Source of the DNA: Bradyrhizobium elkanii WSM2783
GTDB lineage: Bacteria; Pseudomonadota; Alphaproteobacteria; Rhizobiales; Xanthobacteraceae
NCBI RefSeq assembly: GCF_000472865.1
Contig: NZ_AXAP01000064.1
Span: 1-48,007, forward strand
DNA: 48,007 bases
Reading direction: 5' to 3'
In this document: in pieces, positions 8,785 to 16,784 of the stretch
Position numbering within the stretch: position 1 is the stretch's first letter
Layout of the letters: the number at the start of each line of letters is the position of its first letter
Translations under genes and position numbers: made by a program
Notes under the pieces: model-generated
Told to the model about the DNA's origin: nothing
The model's database searches: none
Seen by the model: the letters and a program-made list of their open reading frames with translations, nothing else

Positions 8785-8894
8785 ACTAATTCCCTGCCCG
8801 ATCCGACCAACACATGCCTGCCGCTGGGGGCAGGTCGACGCGCGCGCCGATTTTCGTCTAGGTTTCGCGGGTTGATCCCATCAGGAGTTTTTTC

Positions 8895-9455
8895 ATGTCG
8901 ACCGGCTGGATCGTTCTCGGCGTCATCGTCGTCCTCGTGCTGTTTGCGTTTGCCGCCTACAACCGTTTGGTGGCGCTGAGCCAGCGCGTCAACCAGGCGT
9001 TTGCCGACATCGACGTCCAGCTCAAGCAGCGCCACGACCTGGTGCCGAACCTGGTCGAGACCGTGAAGGGCTATGCGTCGCACGAGCGCGGCACGCTGGA
9101 TGATGTGATCAAGGCGCGCAACTCCGCGATCTCAGCGCAGGGACCGGCGCAGGTCTCCGCCGCCGAGAACCAGCTAAGCGGCGCCCTCGGCCGCCTGATC
9201 GCGCTGTCGGAAGCCTATCCGGACCTGAAGGCCAACGCCAATTTCCAGCAGCTCGCAAGCGAGCTCTCCGACCTCGAGAACAAGATCGCGGCCAGCCGCC
9301 GCTTCTTCAACAACGCGGTCCAGGAATACAACACCGGCATCCAGCAGATGCCGGCCGCTTTGTTCGCCGGGATGTTCGGCTTCACCCGCAAGGATTTCTT
9401 CGACCTCGGCGCCAGCCGCGCCGAAGTCGAGACCGCGCCGAGCGTGAAGTTCTGA
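8895..9455 (+). CDS. lemA: LemA family membrane protein
   Basis: The 186-residue protein has one N-terminal membrane segment (about 5-24) and then a helical LemA domain outside or beneath the membrane. The hallmark stretch NRLVALSQRVNQAFADIDVQLKQRHDLVPNLVETVKGY is present, as is the ending IQQMPAALFAGMFGFTRKDFF. LemA proteins are widespread and of unclear biochemical function; they very often neighbour M48 proteases, exactly as here (next gene at 9605). The start has CAGGAG seven bases upstream. Confidence 0.93.
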   Translation: MSTGWIVLGVIVVLVLFAFAAYNRLVALSQRVNQAFADIDVQLKQRHDLVPNLVETVKGYASHERGTLDDVIKARNSAISAQGPAQVSAAENQLSGALGRLIALSEAYPDLKANANFQQLASELSDLENKIAASRRFFNNAVQEYNTGIQQMPAALFAGMFGFTRKDFFDLGASRAEVETAPSVKF

Positions 9456-9479
9456 GCGAGATGGCGCTGCATCTTCTCG

Positions 9480-9583
9480 GTCATTCCGGGATGCGCCGCA
9501 AGGCGCAGGCCCGGAATCCATTTCACCGCATCGCCCGCGGCACGATGGATTCCGGGCTCGCGCTTCGCGCGCCCCGGAATGAC
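9480..9583. repeat. palindromic intergenic repeat (GTCATTCCGGG type)
   Basis: The left arm GTCATTCCGGG..GGCCCGGAATCCAT and the right arm ATGGATTCCGGGC..GCCCCGGAATGAC are inverted copies, each with an internal hairpin around a GCGC stretch. It lies between lemA and the M48 protease gene, which probably belong to one unit. Confidence 0.8.
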
Positions 9584-9604
9584 AGTGGTTAGCGGACGTC
9601 CAGC

Positions 9605-10828
9605 ATGGCCGCCTACGGTCTCTACACCCATATCGCGTCGAACAAGTTTCGTTCGATGCTTCTGCTTGCCGGGCTGTTCGTCCTGATCTACGTGCTGGTC
9701 TATGCCGGCGCGCTGGTCGCGGAGGTCATGATCGATGGCGGCCGCTCAGTCGACGATTACCTGACGCGGGCGCTGCACGACCTGATCTCGGCTTCCCCTT
9801 ATGCCACGATCGGCGCGGCGCTGTGGATCGTGATCGCGTATTTCTTCCACCAGAACATGATCGACGCCGTCACCGGCGGCCAGAGCGTGACGCGGCAGCA
9901 AGAGCCGCGGCTCTATAATCTCCTGGAAAATCTCTGCATCTCGCGTGGCATCCCGATGCCGAAGCTGAAGATCATGAACAGCCCCGCGCTGAACGCCTTC
10001 GCGAGCGGGCTCAACCGGCGCCAATATTCCGTCACGGTCACCACGGGCCTGTTGCAGGCGTTGAACGACCAGGAGATCGAGGCCGTGCTCGGCCACGAAC
10101 TCACCCACATCCGCAACGGCGACGTGCAGTTGATGGTGATCGCGGTCATCATCGCCGGCGCGCTCGGCTTCTTCGGCGAACTGTTCTTCCGGATGTTCAC
10201 CAACCTGTCCTGGAATTCCAGCGGCGGCTGGTCGTCCTCCTCTTCATCGTCGTCGTCATCATCCTCCTCCTCCTCATCTTCGTCCGATCGCAAGGGCTCG
10301 GGCGGCGGCGCGATCATCGTGATCATCATCGCCATCGTCCTGATCGTGGCGGCGTGGCTGTTGTCGCAGGTCGTCAAGCTGGCGCTGTCGCGATCGCGCG
10401 AGTATCTGGCGGATGCCGGGTCGGTGGAACTGACCAAGAACCCCGATGCGATGATCTCGGCCCTGCGCAAGATCGAAAATCGCGGCGAATTGCCGGCTGC
10501 GACTTCGGCGGTGATGGAACTATGCGTGGACAATCCGCGGGAGGGCTTCGCCGACCTGTTTGCGACCCATCCGTCGGTACAATCGCGGGTGGACGCATTG
10601 GTGAAGTTCGCCGGCGGCCATGATCCCGGGCCGATCGCCCTGCCGGACGATCCCGCAGCTAGTCCCGAAGAAGGTGCCCAGGAACCGTCGGCACAAGGCG
10701 AACTTCCGCCTCCCGCTCCGCGCGGCCCTTCGCGCGGCCCCTGGGACGACGCAGCCGAGCCGGCCGGCCCGTCGCAGCAACAGCCTGGTCAGGGTCCGCT
10801 TCAGGGGCCTTGGGGCCGACATTTTTGA
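9605..10828 (+). CDS. M48 family integral-membrane zinc metalloprotease
   Basis: The 407-residue protein resembles HtpX-type M48 proteases. It has hydrophobic segments near 18-40, 62-82, 176-198 and 236-258. The zinc motif HELTH is at about 163-167, and the downstream SREYLADAGSVELT supplies the third ligand Glu. A run of 18 serines (10232-10285) in the cytosolic or periplasmic loop between the third and fourth segments is unusual. The C-terminal 70 residues are Pro/Gly-rich and probably disordered, ending QGPWGRHF. The expected role is quality control of membrane proteins. The LemA neighbour supports this pairing, although no partner is proven. Confidence 0.9.
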   Translation: MAAYGLYTHIASNKFRSMLLLAGLFVLIYVLVYAGALVAEVMIDGGRSVDDYLTRALHDLISASPYATIGAALWIVIAYFFHQNMIDAVTGGQSVTRQQEPRLYNLLENLCISRGIPMPKLKIMNSPALNAFASGLNRRQYSVTVTTGLLQALNDQEIEAVLGHELTHIRNGDVQLMVIAVIIAGALGFFGELFFRMFTNLSWNSSGGWSSSSSSSSSSSSSSSSSSDRKGSGGGAIIVIIIAIVLIVAAWLLSQVVKLALSRSREYLADAGSVELTKNPDAMISALRKIENRGELPAATSAVMELCVDNPREGFADLFATHPSVQSRVDALVKFAGGHDPGPIALPDDPAASPEEGAQEPSAQGELPPPAPRGPSRGPWDDAAEPAGPSQQQPGQGPLQGPWGRHF

Positions 10829-10995
10829 TTGTGGCCTAACGCCCTTCAACTCATTAAGAAAATCCCCACCAAACGCGTCACTTGGCATTCAAGGAATTGA
10901 ATTCTCCCTTGTTTCTGCCATGTTCGCGCCCAAAGCAGGAATGGGGACTTGCCGATCGCGCCCTCGCGGTCGGGGGCGTGTCTTAAGGGATTTCC

Positions 10996-11745
10996 ATGGC
11001 AAAGCCAGTCGTGATTGTGGTGGGCGCGGACAAGGGCGGGGTCGGCAAGACGACCGTATCTCGGACGCTTCTGGATTATTTCAACGCGAACAACGTCGGG
11101 ACTCGGGCCTTCGATACCGAATCCCCGCGGGGAACGCTGAAGCGCTTCCATCCTGAGATCACCGAGATCGTCGATATGACGACGACCGCGGATCAGATGA
11201 AGATCTTCGACACCCTGAATTCCGGCCCCATGGTCACCGTGATCGACGTCCGCGCCGGCCTTTTGTCACCCGCGCTCGCTTCGCTGCGCGACATCGGCTT
11301 TTTGGATGCCGCCCGGTCCGGCCAGATTACCTTTGCGGTGTTCCATATCCTCGGCCCCTCGATCGCTTCGCTGGACGAGATCGCCGAAACCGCCAATTTC
11401 ATGAGCGGCGCGAAATACTTCCTGGTGAAGAACTTCATCAACGACACCCAGTTCTTCCAGTGGGACCAGTCGACCTACAATTCCTATTTCCACCGCATCA
11501 AGGATGCCACCGACCTGACCATCCCGAAGCTGAACGAGATGGCCTATGAGCAGGTCGAGGTCGCTTCCGTCCCGTTCCTCAAATTCGTCGCCAACAAAGG
11601 CCCGCACGACGAAGCCGCGAACTATTCGTTCGTGCTCCGCGGCTATGTCCGGCACTGGCTCGCCAATGTCTGGAGCGAGTTCGACCGCATCAAGCTGACC
11701 GATCTGGTCGGTGCCAAGTCGGTGACGCCCGGCGGCGAAAAATAG
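10996..11745 (+). CDS. ParA/MinD-like P-loop ATPase (first of a tandem pair)
   Basis: The 249-residue protein has the deviant Walker A loop KGGVGKTT (about 15-22) with the signature lysine of the MinD/ParA/Mrp class. A FDTES segment stands where switch I is expected and MVTVIDVRAGL at the Walker B strand. The rest is not typical of plasmid or chromosomal ParA, and there is no ParB or parS-like context. It has no membrane segment. The ATG follows AAGGGATTTCC. It is 60 nt ahead of a second, shorter P-loop protein. Function is unknown; a positioning or regulatory ATPase is the most I would infer. Confidence 0.75.
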   Translation: MAKPVVIVVGADKGGVGKTTVSRTLLDYFNANNVGTRAFDTESPRGTLKRFHPEITEIVDMTTTADQMKIFDTLNSGPMVTVIDVRAGLLSPALASLRDIGFLDAARSGQITFAVFHILGPSIASLDEIAETANFMSGAKYFLVKNFINDTQFFQWDQSTYNSYFHRIKDATDLTIPKLNEMAYEQVEVASVPFLKFVANKGPHDEAANYSFVLRGYVRHWLANVWSEFDRIKLTDLVGAKSVTPGGEK

Positions 11746-11805
11746 TCGCGCCTCCGGGGGAGGCGGGGCTGGATTAGGCAGGAAAATCGCCTGATATAGC
11801 AGGCG

Positions 11806-12474
11806 ATGTCAGCTACGCCCGTCTACATCATTTGCTCGCCCCGCCCCCAGGTCGGCAAGACCCTGGTCGCGCGGCTCTTGAGCGAATTTCTGCTGCTGAA
11901 GAACGGCGACGTGGTTTCCTTCGACATCAACCTGAAGGAGCCGTCGCTGCTCGACTACCTGCCCAGGACCACCGAGACCGCAGATGTCATCGACACCTAT
12001 GGCAAGATGCAGTTGATGGACCGGCTGATCGTCAATGACGGGGTCGCGAAGGTGATCGACCTCGGCTACCACGCCTTCGACGAATTCTTCAAGATGATCG
12101 ACGAAATCGGCTTCATGAAGGAAGCGCTGCGCCGCCACGTCGCGCCGGTCATCCTGTTCGTCGCCGATACCGACCGTACCTCCGCACGCAGCTACGAGAT
12201 GCTGCGCCAGCAGATCCCGCCGCGGGCGCTGATGACTATTGACAACGAATTCGTGGTGCGCGGCGAACTGCCCGCGGCCATGGGCCAAGGCCGGGTGCTC
12301 CGCTTCAGCGCGCTGCCGGTGTTCCTCAAGACCTATATCGACCGGCTGAACTTCTCCTTCACCGGCTATCTCCGGCACGAGAAGGACTCGTCCACCGAGT
12401 TGCATCAGTGGATCCGGCGCAATTACACGATCTTCCGCGATCTCGAATTGAGCGTGATGCTGCAGCGGTCATAG
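11806..12474 (+). CDS. divergent ParA-like P-loop protein (second of the pair)
   Basis: The 222-residue protein starts MSATPVYIICSPRPQVGKTLVARLL. The loop SPRPQVGKT keeps the terminal GKT of Walker A, but the KGG part of the ParA signature is gone. FDINLKEPSLLDYL follows at the switch I position and VAKVIDLGYHAFDEF at Walker B. Segments later in the chain (VILFVADTD, FSFTGYLRH) parallel the upstream protein (FAVFHILG, YSFVLRGYVRH), so the pair may be ancient paralogues. It could be a nucleotide-binding partner without normal hydrolysis. No known name can be given. Confidence 0.65.
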   Translation: MSATPVYIICSPRPQVGKTLVARLLSEFLLLKNGDVVSFDINLKEPSLLDYLPRTTETADVIDTYGKMQLMDRLIVNDGVAKVIDLGYHAFDEFFKMIDEIGFMKEALRRHVAPVILFVADTDRTSARSYEMLRQQIPPRALMTIDNEFVVRGELPAAMGQGRVLRFSALPVFLKTYIDRLNFSFTGYLRHEKDSSTELHQWIRRNYTIFRDLELSVMLQRS

Positions 12475-12498
12475 CTTCGTAGCCGTAGGGCTACAGTG

Positions 12499-12590
12499 CC
12501 GTAGGGTGGGCAAAGGCGCACTGGCGCCGTGCCCACCATCCAGCACCGCGCTCGCGAGGGTGGGCACGCTTCGCTTTGCCCACCCTACGG
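12499..12590. repeat. palindromic intergenic repeat (CCGTAGGGTGGGC type)
   Basis: CCGTAGGGTGGGCAAAG at the left pairs with CTTTGCCCACCCTACGG at the right. Between them are a GGCGC hairpin and a second GTGGGCACG copy. It lies between convergent genes (the ParA-like pair and apt) and could act as a bidirectional terminator. Confidence 0.8.
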
Positions 12591-12609
12591 CCTCTACGCG
12601 AGGGCAGCG

Positions 12610-13149
12610 TCAATGCCCTTCGAAAGCCATCAGCGTCCGCACCGGGACATCCATCGCGCGCAGCTTGGCGGCGCCGCCGAGTTCGGGCAGGTCGACGATG
12701 AAGCAGGCGGCGACGACGTTGGCACCGATCTGGCGCAGGAGCTTGACCGCGCCCTCCGCGGTGCCGCCGGTGGCGATGAGATCATCGACCAGGATCACGC
12801 GCTCGCCGGGATGCACGGCATCGGCATGCATCTCCATTTCGTCCAGGCCGTACTCCAGCGAATAGGCGATCCGCACCGTGGTGTGCGGCAGCTTGCCCTT
12901 CTTGCGGATCGGCACGAAGCCGGCGGAGACCTGGTGCGCCACCGCGCCGCCGAGGATGAAGCCGCGGGCCTCGATGCCGGCGACCTTGTCGATCTTCGAG
13001 CCAGCCCATGGATGCACCAATTCATCCACCGCCCGTCGGAACGCGCGGGCGTCCGCAAGCAGCGTGGTGATATCGCGGAACAGGATGCCGGGCTTCGGAT
13101 AGTCCGGAATGGTACGAACGGCGGCCTTCAGGTCGAGGTCAAATGTCAT
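12610..13149 (-). CDS. apt: adenine phosphoribosyltransferase
   Basis: The 179-residue enzyme makes AMP from adenine and PRPP in purine salvage. The PRPP-binding motif VILVDDLIATGGTA lies near 119-132. The N-terminal adenine-recognition segment IPDYPKPGILFRDITTLL and the loop GIEARGFILGGAVA are typical of Apt, and the length is standard. It is encoded convergently to the ParA-like pair. It is separated from the downstream-lying trpE(G) gene start region by a repeat, so it may have its own promoter. Confidence 0.96.
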   Translation of the reverse strand: MTFDLDLKAAVRTIPDYPKPGILFRDITTLLADARAFRRAVDELVHPWAGSKIDKVAGIEARGFILGGAVAHQVSAGFVPIRKKGKLPHTTVRIAYSLEYGLDEMEMHADAVHPGERVILVDDLIATGGTAEGAVKLLRQIGANVVAACFIVDLPELGGAAKLRAMDVPVRTLMAFEGH

Positions 13150-13175
13150 GGCTGTCTCGCTTTCGTGTCTCCACC

Positions 13176-13258
13176 GTCATTGCGAGGAGCGATAGCGACG
13201 AAGCAATCCATGTCTCCGCAGGTGGAGATATGGATTGCTTCGCTTCGCTCGCAATGAC
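13176..13258. repeat. palindromic intergenic repeat (GTCATTGCGAG type)
   Basis: GTCATTGCGAGGAGCG...GAAGCAATCCAT is repeated inverted as ATGGATTGCTTCGC...GCTCGCAATGAC. It fills the apt/trpE(G) spacer. Confidence 0.8.
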
Positions 13259-13266
13259 CGGTCCCC

Positions 13267-15432
13267 TCAATTCGCCTCCGCATCCAGCCGGAACGCGTTT
13301 TCCACAATGCGCAGGCCCACCTCGCCGCCGAGCGACATCAGCGATTCCGGGTGGAACTGCACGCCGCCGACCGGCAAGGTCTTGTGCTCGATCGCCATCG
13401 CGATGCCGTCCTCCGTGGTCGCCGTCACCGACAATACATCAGGCACGCTCTGGCGCTCGACATAAAGCGAATGGTAGCGGCCAATCACGATCTCGTTCGG
13501 CAAATTTTGCATTAACCGGCCGCCCCGGACCTGGATGCGCGAGGGACGGCCATGGGCGGGCTGGCCGAGCTGGCCAAGCTCGCCGCCGAAATATTCGCCG
13601 ATCGCCTGCACGCCCAGGCACACGCCGAAGATCGGCAGCTTCTTCTCGATCGCGGTGCCGATGGTCTTTCCGATCCCGAAATCCTCCGGCCGCCCCGGAC
13701 CGGGCGAGAGCACCAGCAGGTCCCAGCTCTTCTGCTTCAGCATCTCCTGGGCATGGATGTGCCGGACCACGGTGACGGCGGCGCCGACCTGGCGGAAATA
13801 ATCCGCCAGCATATGCACGAAGCTGTCGTCGTGATCGATCAGAAGCACCTTCTTGCCGGACCCGGTGGCATCGGGGGCAATGCTGGAGAGCCGCTTCGGC
13901 GGATCGCCACGCAACGCCTGAAACAGGGCTGCGGCCTTCACCTGGCATTCGCGGTCTTCAGCCGCCGGATCGGAGTCGAACAGACAGGTGGCGCCGACGC
14001 GAACCTCCGCCAGCCCATCCTTCATGCGGATGGTGCGGATGGTGAGCCCGGTATTGATGCTGCCGTCGAAATTCACGCAGCCGATCGCGCCGGCATACCA
14101 GCGCCGCGGCGAGCGCTCGTGGTCTTCCACGAACTGCATCGCCCACAATTTCGGCGCGCCGGTCACGGTCACCGCCCAGGCATGGGTGAGGAAGGCATCG
14201 AGCGCATCGAAACCCGGACGCAGCATGCCCTCGACGTGATCGACCGTATGGAACAGTTTTGAGTAGGTCTCGATCTGGCGGCGCGCCAGCACCTTGATCG
14301 TGCCGGGCACGCATATGCGCGCCTTGTCGTTGCGGTCGACATCGGTGCACATGTTGAGCTCGAACTCGTCTTTCTCCGAGTTCAGGAGCTGGCGGATCTG
14401 CTCGGCATCGCCGATCGCGTCGCTGCCGCGGGCGATTGTGCCCGAGATCGGACAGGTCTCCACGCGCCGGCCGTCGGAGCGGACGAACATTTCCGGCGAA
14501 GCCGACACCAGGAATTCGCCCTCGCCCAGATTCATCAGCGCGCCATAGGGCGACGGGTTGATGCGGCACAGCCGCTGAAACACTTCCGCCGGGGAACGCT
14601 CGCAGGGCTCGGCGAAGAGCTGGCCGGGCACCGCCTCGAACAGATCGCCGCGGGCGAACGCCGCGCGCGCGACCTCCACCGTCGCCTGATACTCGCCGGG
14701 CGCGTGATCCGCAAAACCTTGCCGATCCGTCTTGACGTAACGGCTCTCGGCGGTCTCGCGCGGCAGGCCCTCGGTCGACTTGCCGTTCCAGGCGAAATCG
14801 TAAGTCAGCACCACGCCGCGGCCGGTGGCGCGGTCATAGGCGAGCAGCCGATCGGGCACGTACAGCACGATGTCGCGCTGGTCGGCCTCGCGCGGCCGTT
14901 TCTGCACGAGGTCCTCGATCTGGAACACGAGATCGTAGGCGAAGGCGCCGAACAGACCGAGCAGCGGATCCGCATTGGACGAGAAGGCCGCCACGAGGTC
15001 GCGCACCAGCGACATCACGCTGGCGCGCCGGGTGCGCTGGTCTTCTTCGATTGGGGCTTCGCCGCGGATGATATGGCCGGCGAGGCGCGCCGCGCTCTTT
15101 TCGGTGATGACGATGCAGGGCTCTCGCAGGACGTCGCCGAGGAAGGCGATCAGCACCTCGCCACGCTTGTTCAGCGCTGCTAGCGAGAAGTTCGTGCCTG
15201 ACGTCTCCAGTGCCAGCGGCGGGTCGGAGAAGCCGAGATCGAAACTCTCGTAGCGCCCGGGCACGGTTGTGCCCGAGGACAGCACGACGCCGCGGCGGCG
15301 GTCGAGCAGATCAATGAGGTCATCGAGCCGGCCGGCATTGCCGGTGAACTGTTCGACCACACGGGTGACCGCAAGCCCGCCACTGGTGCGGTACTCGCTT
15401 TTCGCCGGCAGGGAGAAGACTGTCCTGTTCAT
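13267..15432 (-). CDS. trpE(G): fused anthranilate synthase TrpE(G)
   Basis: The 721-residue protein joins both anthranilate synthase subunits and makes anthranilate from chorismate and glutamine, the first step of tryptophan synthesis. Residues 1 to about 505 are the TrpE chorismate-binding part, with VPGQLFAEP, the SASPEMFVR loop, CPISGTIARG, DVDRNDKARIC and VTVTGAPKLWAM. Residues about 525-721 are the TrpG glutamine amidotransferase, with LSPGPGRPEDFG, the nucleophile loop GVCLGVQAIGEYF and the HPES end of the catalytic triad. Fusion of the two subunits is characteristic of rhizobia and relatives. An AGAGGA ribosome site precedes the ATG. Expression is probably set by the trpL attenuator upstream. 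Confidence 0.97.
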   Translation of the reverse strand: MNRTVFSLPAKSEYRTSGGLAVTRVVEQFTGNAGRLDDLIDLLDRRRGVVLSSGTTVPGRYESFDLGFSDPPLALETSGTNFSLAALNKRGEVLIAFLGDVLREPCIVITEKSAARLAGHIIRGEAPIEEDQRTRRASVMSLVRDLVAAFSSNADPLLGLFGAFAYDLVFQIEDLVQKRPREADQRDIVLYVPDRLLAYDRATGRGVVLTYDFAWNGKSTEGLPRETAESRYVKTDRQGFADHAPGEYQATVEVARAAFARGDLFEAVPGQLFAEPCERSPAEVFQRLCRINPSPYGALMNLGEGEFLVSASPEMFVRSDGRRVETCPISGTIARGSDAIGDAEQIRQLLNSEKDEFELNMCTDVDRNDKARICVPGTIKVLARRQIETYSKLFHTVDHVEGMLRPGFDALDAFLTHAWAVTVTGAPKLWAMQFVEDHERSPRRWYAGAIGCVNFDGSINTGLTIRTIRMKDGLAEVRVGATCLFDSDPAAEDRECQVKAAALFQALRGDPPKRLSSIAPDATGSGKKVLLIDHDDSFVHMLADYFRQVGAAVTVVRHIHAQEMLKQKSWDLLVLSPGPGRPEDFGIGKTIGTAIEKKLPIFGVCLGVQAIGEYFGGELGQLGQPAHGRPSRIQVRGGRLMQNLPNEIVIGRYHSLYVERQSVPDVLSVTATTEDGIAMAIEHKTLPVGGVQFHPESLMSLGGEVGLRIVENAFRLDAEAN

Positions 15433-15478
15433 GTGTTCCTCTTACGAGACTTAACGAGGGAGCGCCACACAGGACAAC

Positions 15479-15543
15479 CGAAGGGACCGTCGCACTGCGA
15501 TGGCGACCTTCGACGATGTTTTAAATGAAATCGCACCGGCCAC
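15479..15543 (-). promoter_or_regulatory. trp attenuator stem-loops between trpL and trpE(G)
   Basis: Reading toward trpE(G), CGAAGGTCGC (15512-15503) can pair with GCGA and CCTTCG (ending 15479) as a terminator-like 3:4 stem. TGCGAT at 15535-15530 can instead pair with ATCGCA at 15501-15496, inside that stem's loop, as a 2:3 antiterminator. A CCACCT/AGGTGG hairpin (15557-15540) covers the end of trpL. A strong T tract after the 3:4 stem is not obvious, so the exact stop point is uncertain. Confidence 0.65.
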
Positions 15544-15594
15544 CTATGAGGAGGTGGGCCACCAAAGACAGGATGGGCGGGCAACGGTGCTCAT
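15544..15594 (-). CDS. trpL: trp leader peptide TrpL (MSTVARPSCLWWPTSS)
   Basis: A 16-codon frame ends in TAG and contains two adjacent Trp codons (residues 11-12). This is the hallmark of a ribosome-mediated attenuation peptide in front of trpE(G). Stalling at TGG TGG when tRNA-Trp is scarce would favour the antiterminator. The ATG lies about seven bases after the -10 box, so the transcript should start at or very near the A of ATG and be leaderless, as reported for Sinorhizobium meliloti trpL. In that species the attenuated RNA and the peptide also act in trans; that part is only by analogy here. Confidence 0.88.
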   Translation of the reverse strand: MSTVARPSCLWWPTSS

Positions 15595-15601
15595 AACCCG
15601 C

Positions 15602-15630
15602 TAAACACCACCCGGCGGGAACGATGTCAA
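15602..15630 (-). promoter_or_regulatory. sigma-70 type promoter of trpL-trpE(G)
   Basis: On the minus strand TTGACA (15630-15625) is followed after exactly 17 bases by TGTTTA (15607-15602). The predicted start falls at about 15595, one base before the trpL ATG at 15594. Confidence 0.8.
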
Positions 15631-15758
15631 GGGATGGGCACGGCCGGCGGCCTGCCCAAAAATCCATCTTTGGGGTTTGAAGGCCCGCGAATTCGCGTAA
15701 GTTTGATCCCAAGAAGTGGCGGGCCAACCCGCCCCGATGGACAACAAGGGAGGCGCAT

Positions 15759-16763
15759 ATGGGGCTATTGGGTCTCGGATATGCCGGGTTCGGCGCGGCC
15801 GAGCTCGACGACTGGCGGGAATTCGGCACCACGCTCGTCGGCCTGCAGGCGGTCGAGCGCGGCAACTCCCTGCTCGCCTTCCGGATGGACGATCGCAAAC
15901 AACGCATCGTGATCGATCGCGCCGCTCCGGAAGGATCGCGCTTCTTCGGCTGGGAGGTGGCGGATGCGGCGGCACTGGATGAGCTCGCCGCCCGGCTCGA
16001 GCAAGCTGGCGTCGCGGTGACCGCCGAGCCGCAAGCGCTCGCCGATGCCAGGCATGTGCACAGCCTGATCTCCTTCCACGATCCCGAAGGCAACCGGCTG
16101 GAAGCGTTTCATGGCGCGGAGATCGATGGCACGCCGTTCAAGCCGGGCCGCGCGATCTCGGGCTTCCGCACCGGCCCGCTCGGGCTCGGGCACGCCGTTC
16201 TGACGGTCGAGCGCATCGATCGGATGCTGGCGTTCTATGTCGACGTGCTCGGCTTCGGGCTTTCCGACTACATTCTGAAGCCGTTTCGCGCCTATTTCTT
16301 CCACGTCAACCCGCGCCATCATAGTCTGGCGCTGATCGAGACCGGGAAGAGTGGCATGCATCATCTGATGGTCGAGATGTTCTCGCTCGACGATGTTGGG
16401 CAAGCTTACGACGTGGCGCTGAGCCAGCCCGATCGCATCGGCACCTCGCTCGGCCGCCACACCAACGACTTCATGACCTCGTTCTACGCGAGGACGCCGT
16501 CATCCTTCATGATCGAATGCGGCTGGGGCGGCCGCGAGATCGATCCGGCGACGTGGCAGCCTTACGAGATGCAGGACGGTCCGAGCCTGTGGGGTCATGA
16601 GCGCGTCTGGCTGCCGGCTAGGGACCGCGAGCGCGCCCGCGAGATGCGGATGCACGCCGCCGCCCAAGGCCGCCGCGCGCCGGTGCAGGTGATGCAGGGC
16701 AATTACAAGCTGATGTCGGCCACCTGCCCGTGGTGGGACGGGATCCGCAAAGGAACGGTCTGA
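15759..16763 (+). CDS. VOC-family protein, extradiol ring-cleavage dioxygenase-like (BphC type)
   Basis: The 334-residue protein is built of paired VOC modules like 2,3-dihydroxybiphenyl dioxygenase. The N-terminal domain covers about 1-130 and the catalytic-like domain about 140-300. Candidate metal ligands are the His in LGHAVLTV (about 147), the His of HHSLALIE or the nearby repeated histidines, and the Glu in SSFMIECGWGG (about 261). The segment from RHTNDF to FMIE resembles the extradiol dioxygenase signature, with Ser replacing the usual Gly. Likely role: Fe(II)-dependent cleavage of a catecholic substrate, identity unknown. ATG 15759 is preceded by GGGAGG. It is divergent from the trp leader and convergent with the epimerase gene. 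Confidence 0.8.
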   Translation: MGLLGLGYAGFGAAELDDWREFGTTLVGLQAVERGNSLLAFRMDDRKQRIVIDRAAPEGSRFFGWEVADAAALDELAARLEQAGVAVTAEPQALADARHVHSLISFHDPEGNRLEAFHGAEIDGTPFKPGRAISGFRTGPLGLGHAVLTVERIDRMLAFYVDVLGFGLSDYILKPFRAYFFHVNPRHHSLALIETGKSGMHHLMVEMFSLDDVGQAYDVALSQPDRIGTSLGRHTNDFMTSFYARTPSSFMIECGWGGREIDPATWQPYEMQDGPSLWGHERVWLPARDRERAREMRMHAAAQGRRAPVQVMQGNYKLMSATCPWWDGIRKGTV

Positions 16764-16784
16764 CAATCGTCTCTCGGATTCCGG

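Noticed and set aside
8817..8834. Hairpin CCTGCC/GGCAGG between the Rsm22-type gene and lemA
   Set aside because: The stem is only six pairs and no T tract follows, so I do not call a terminator.
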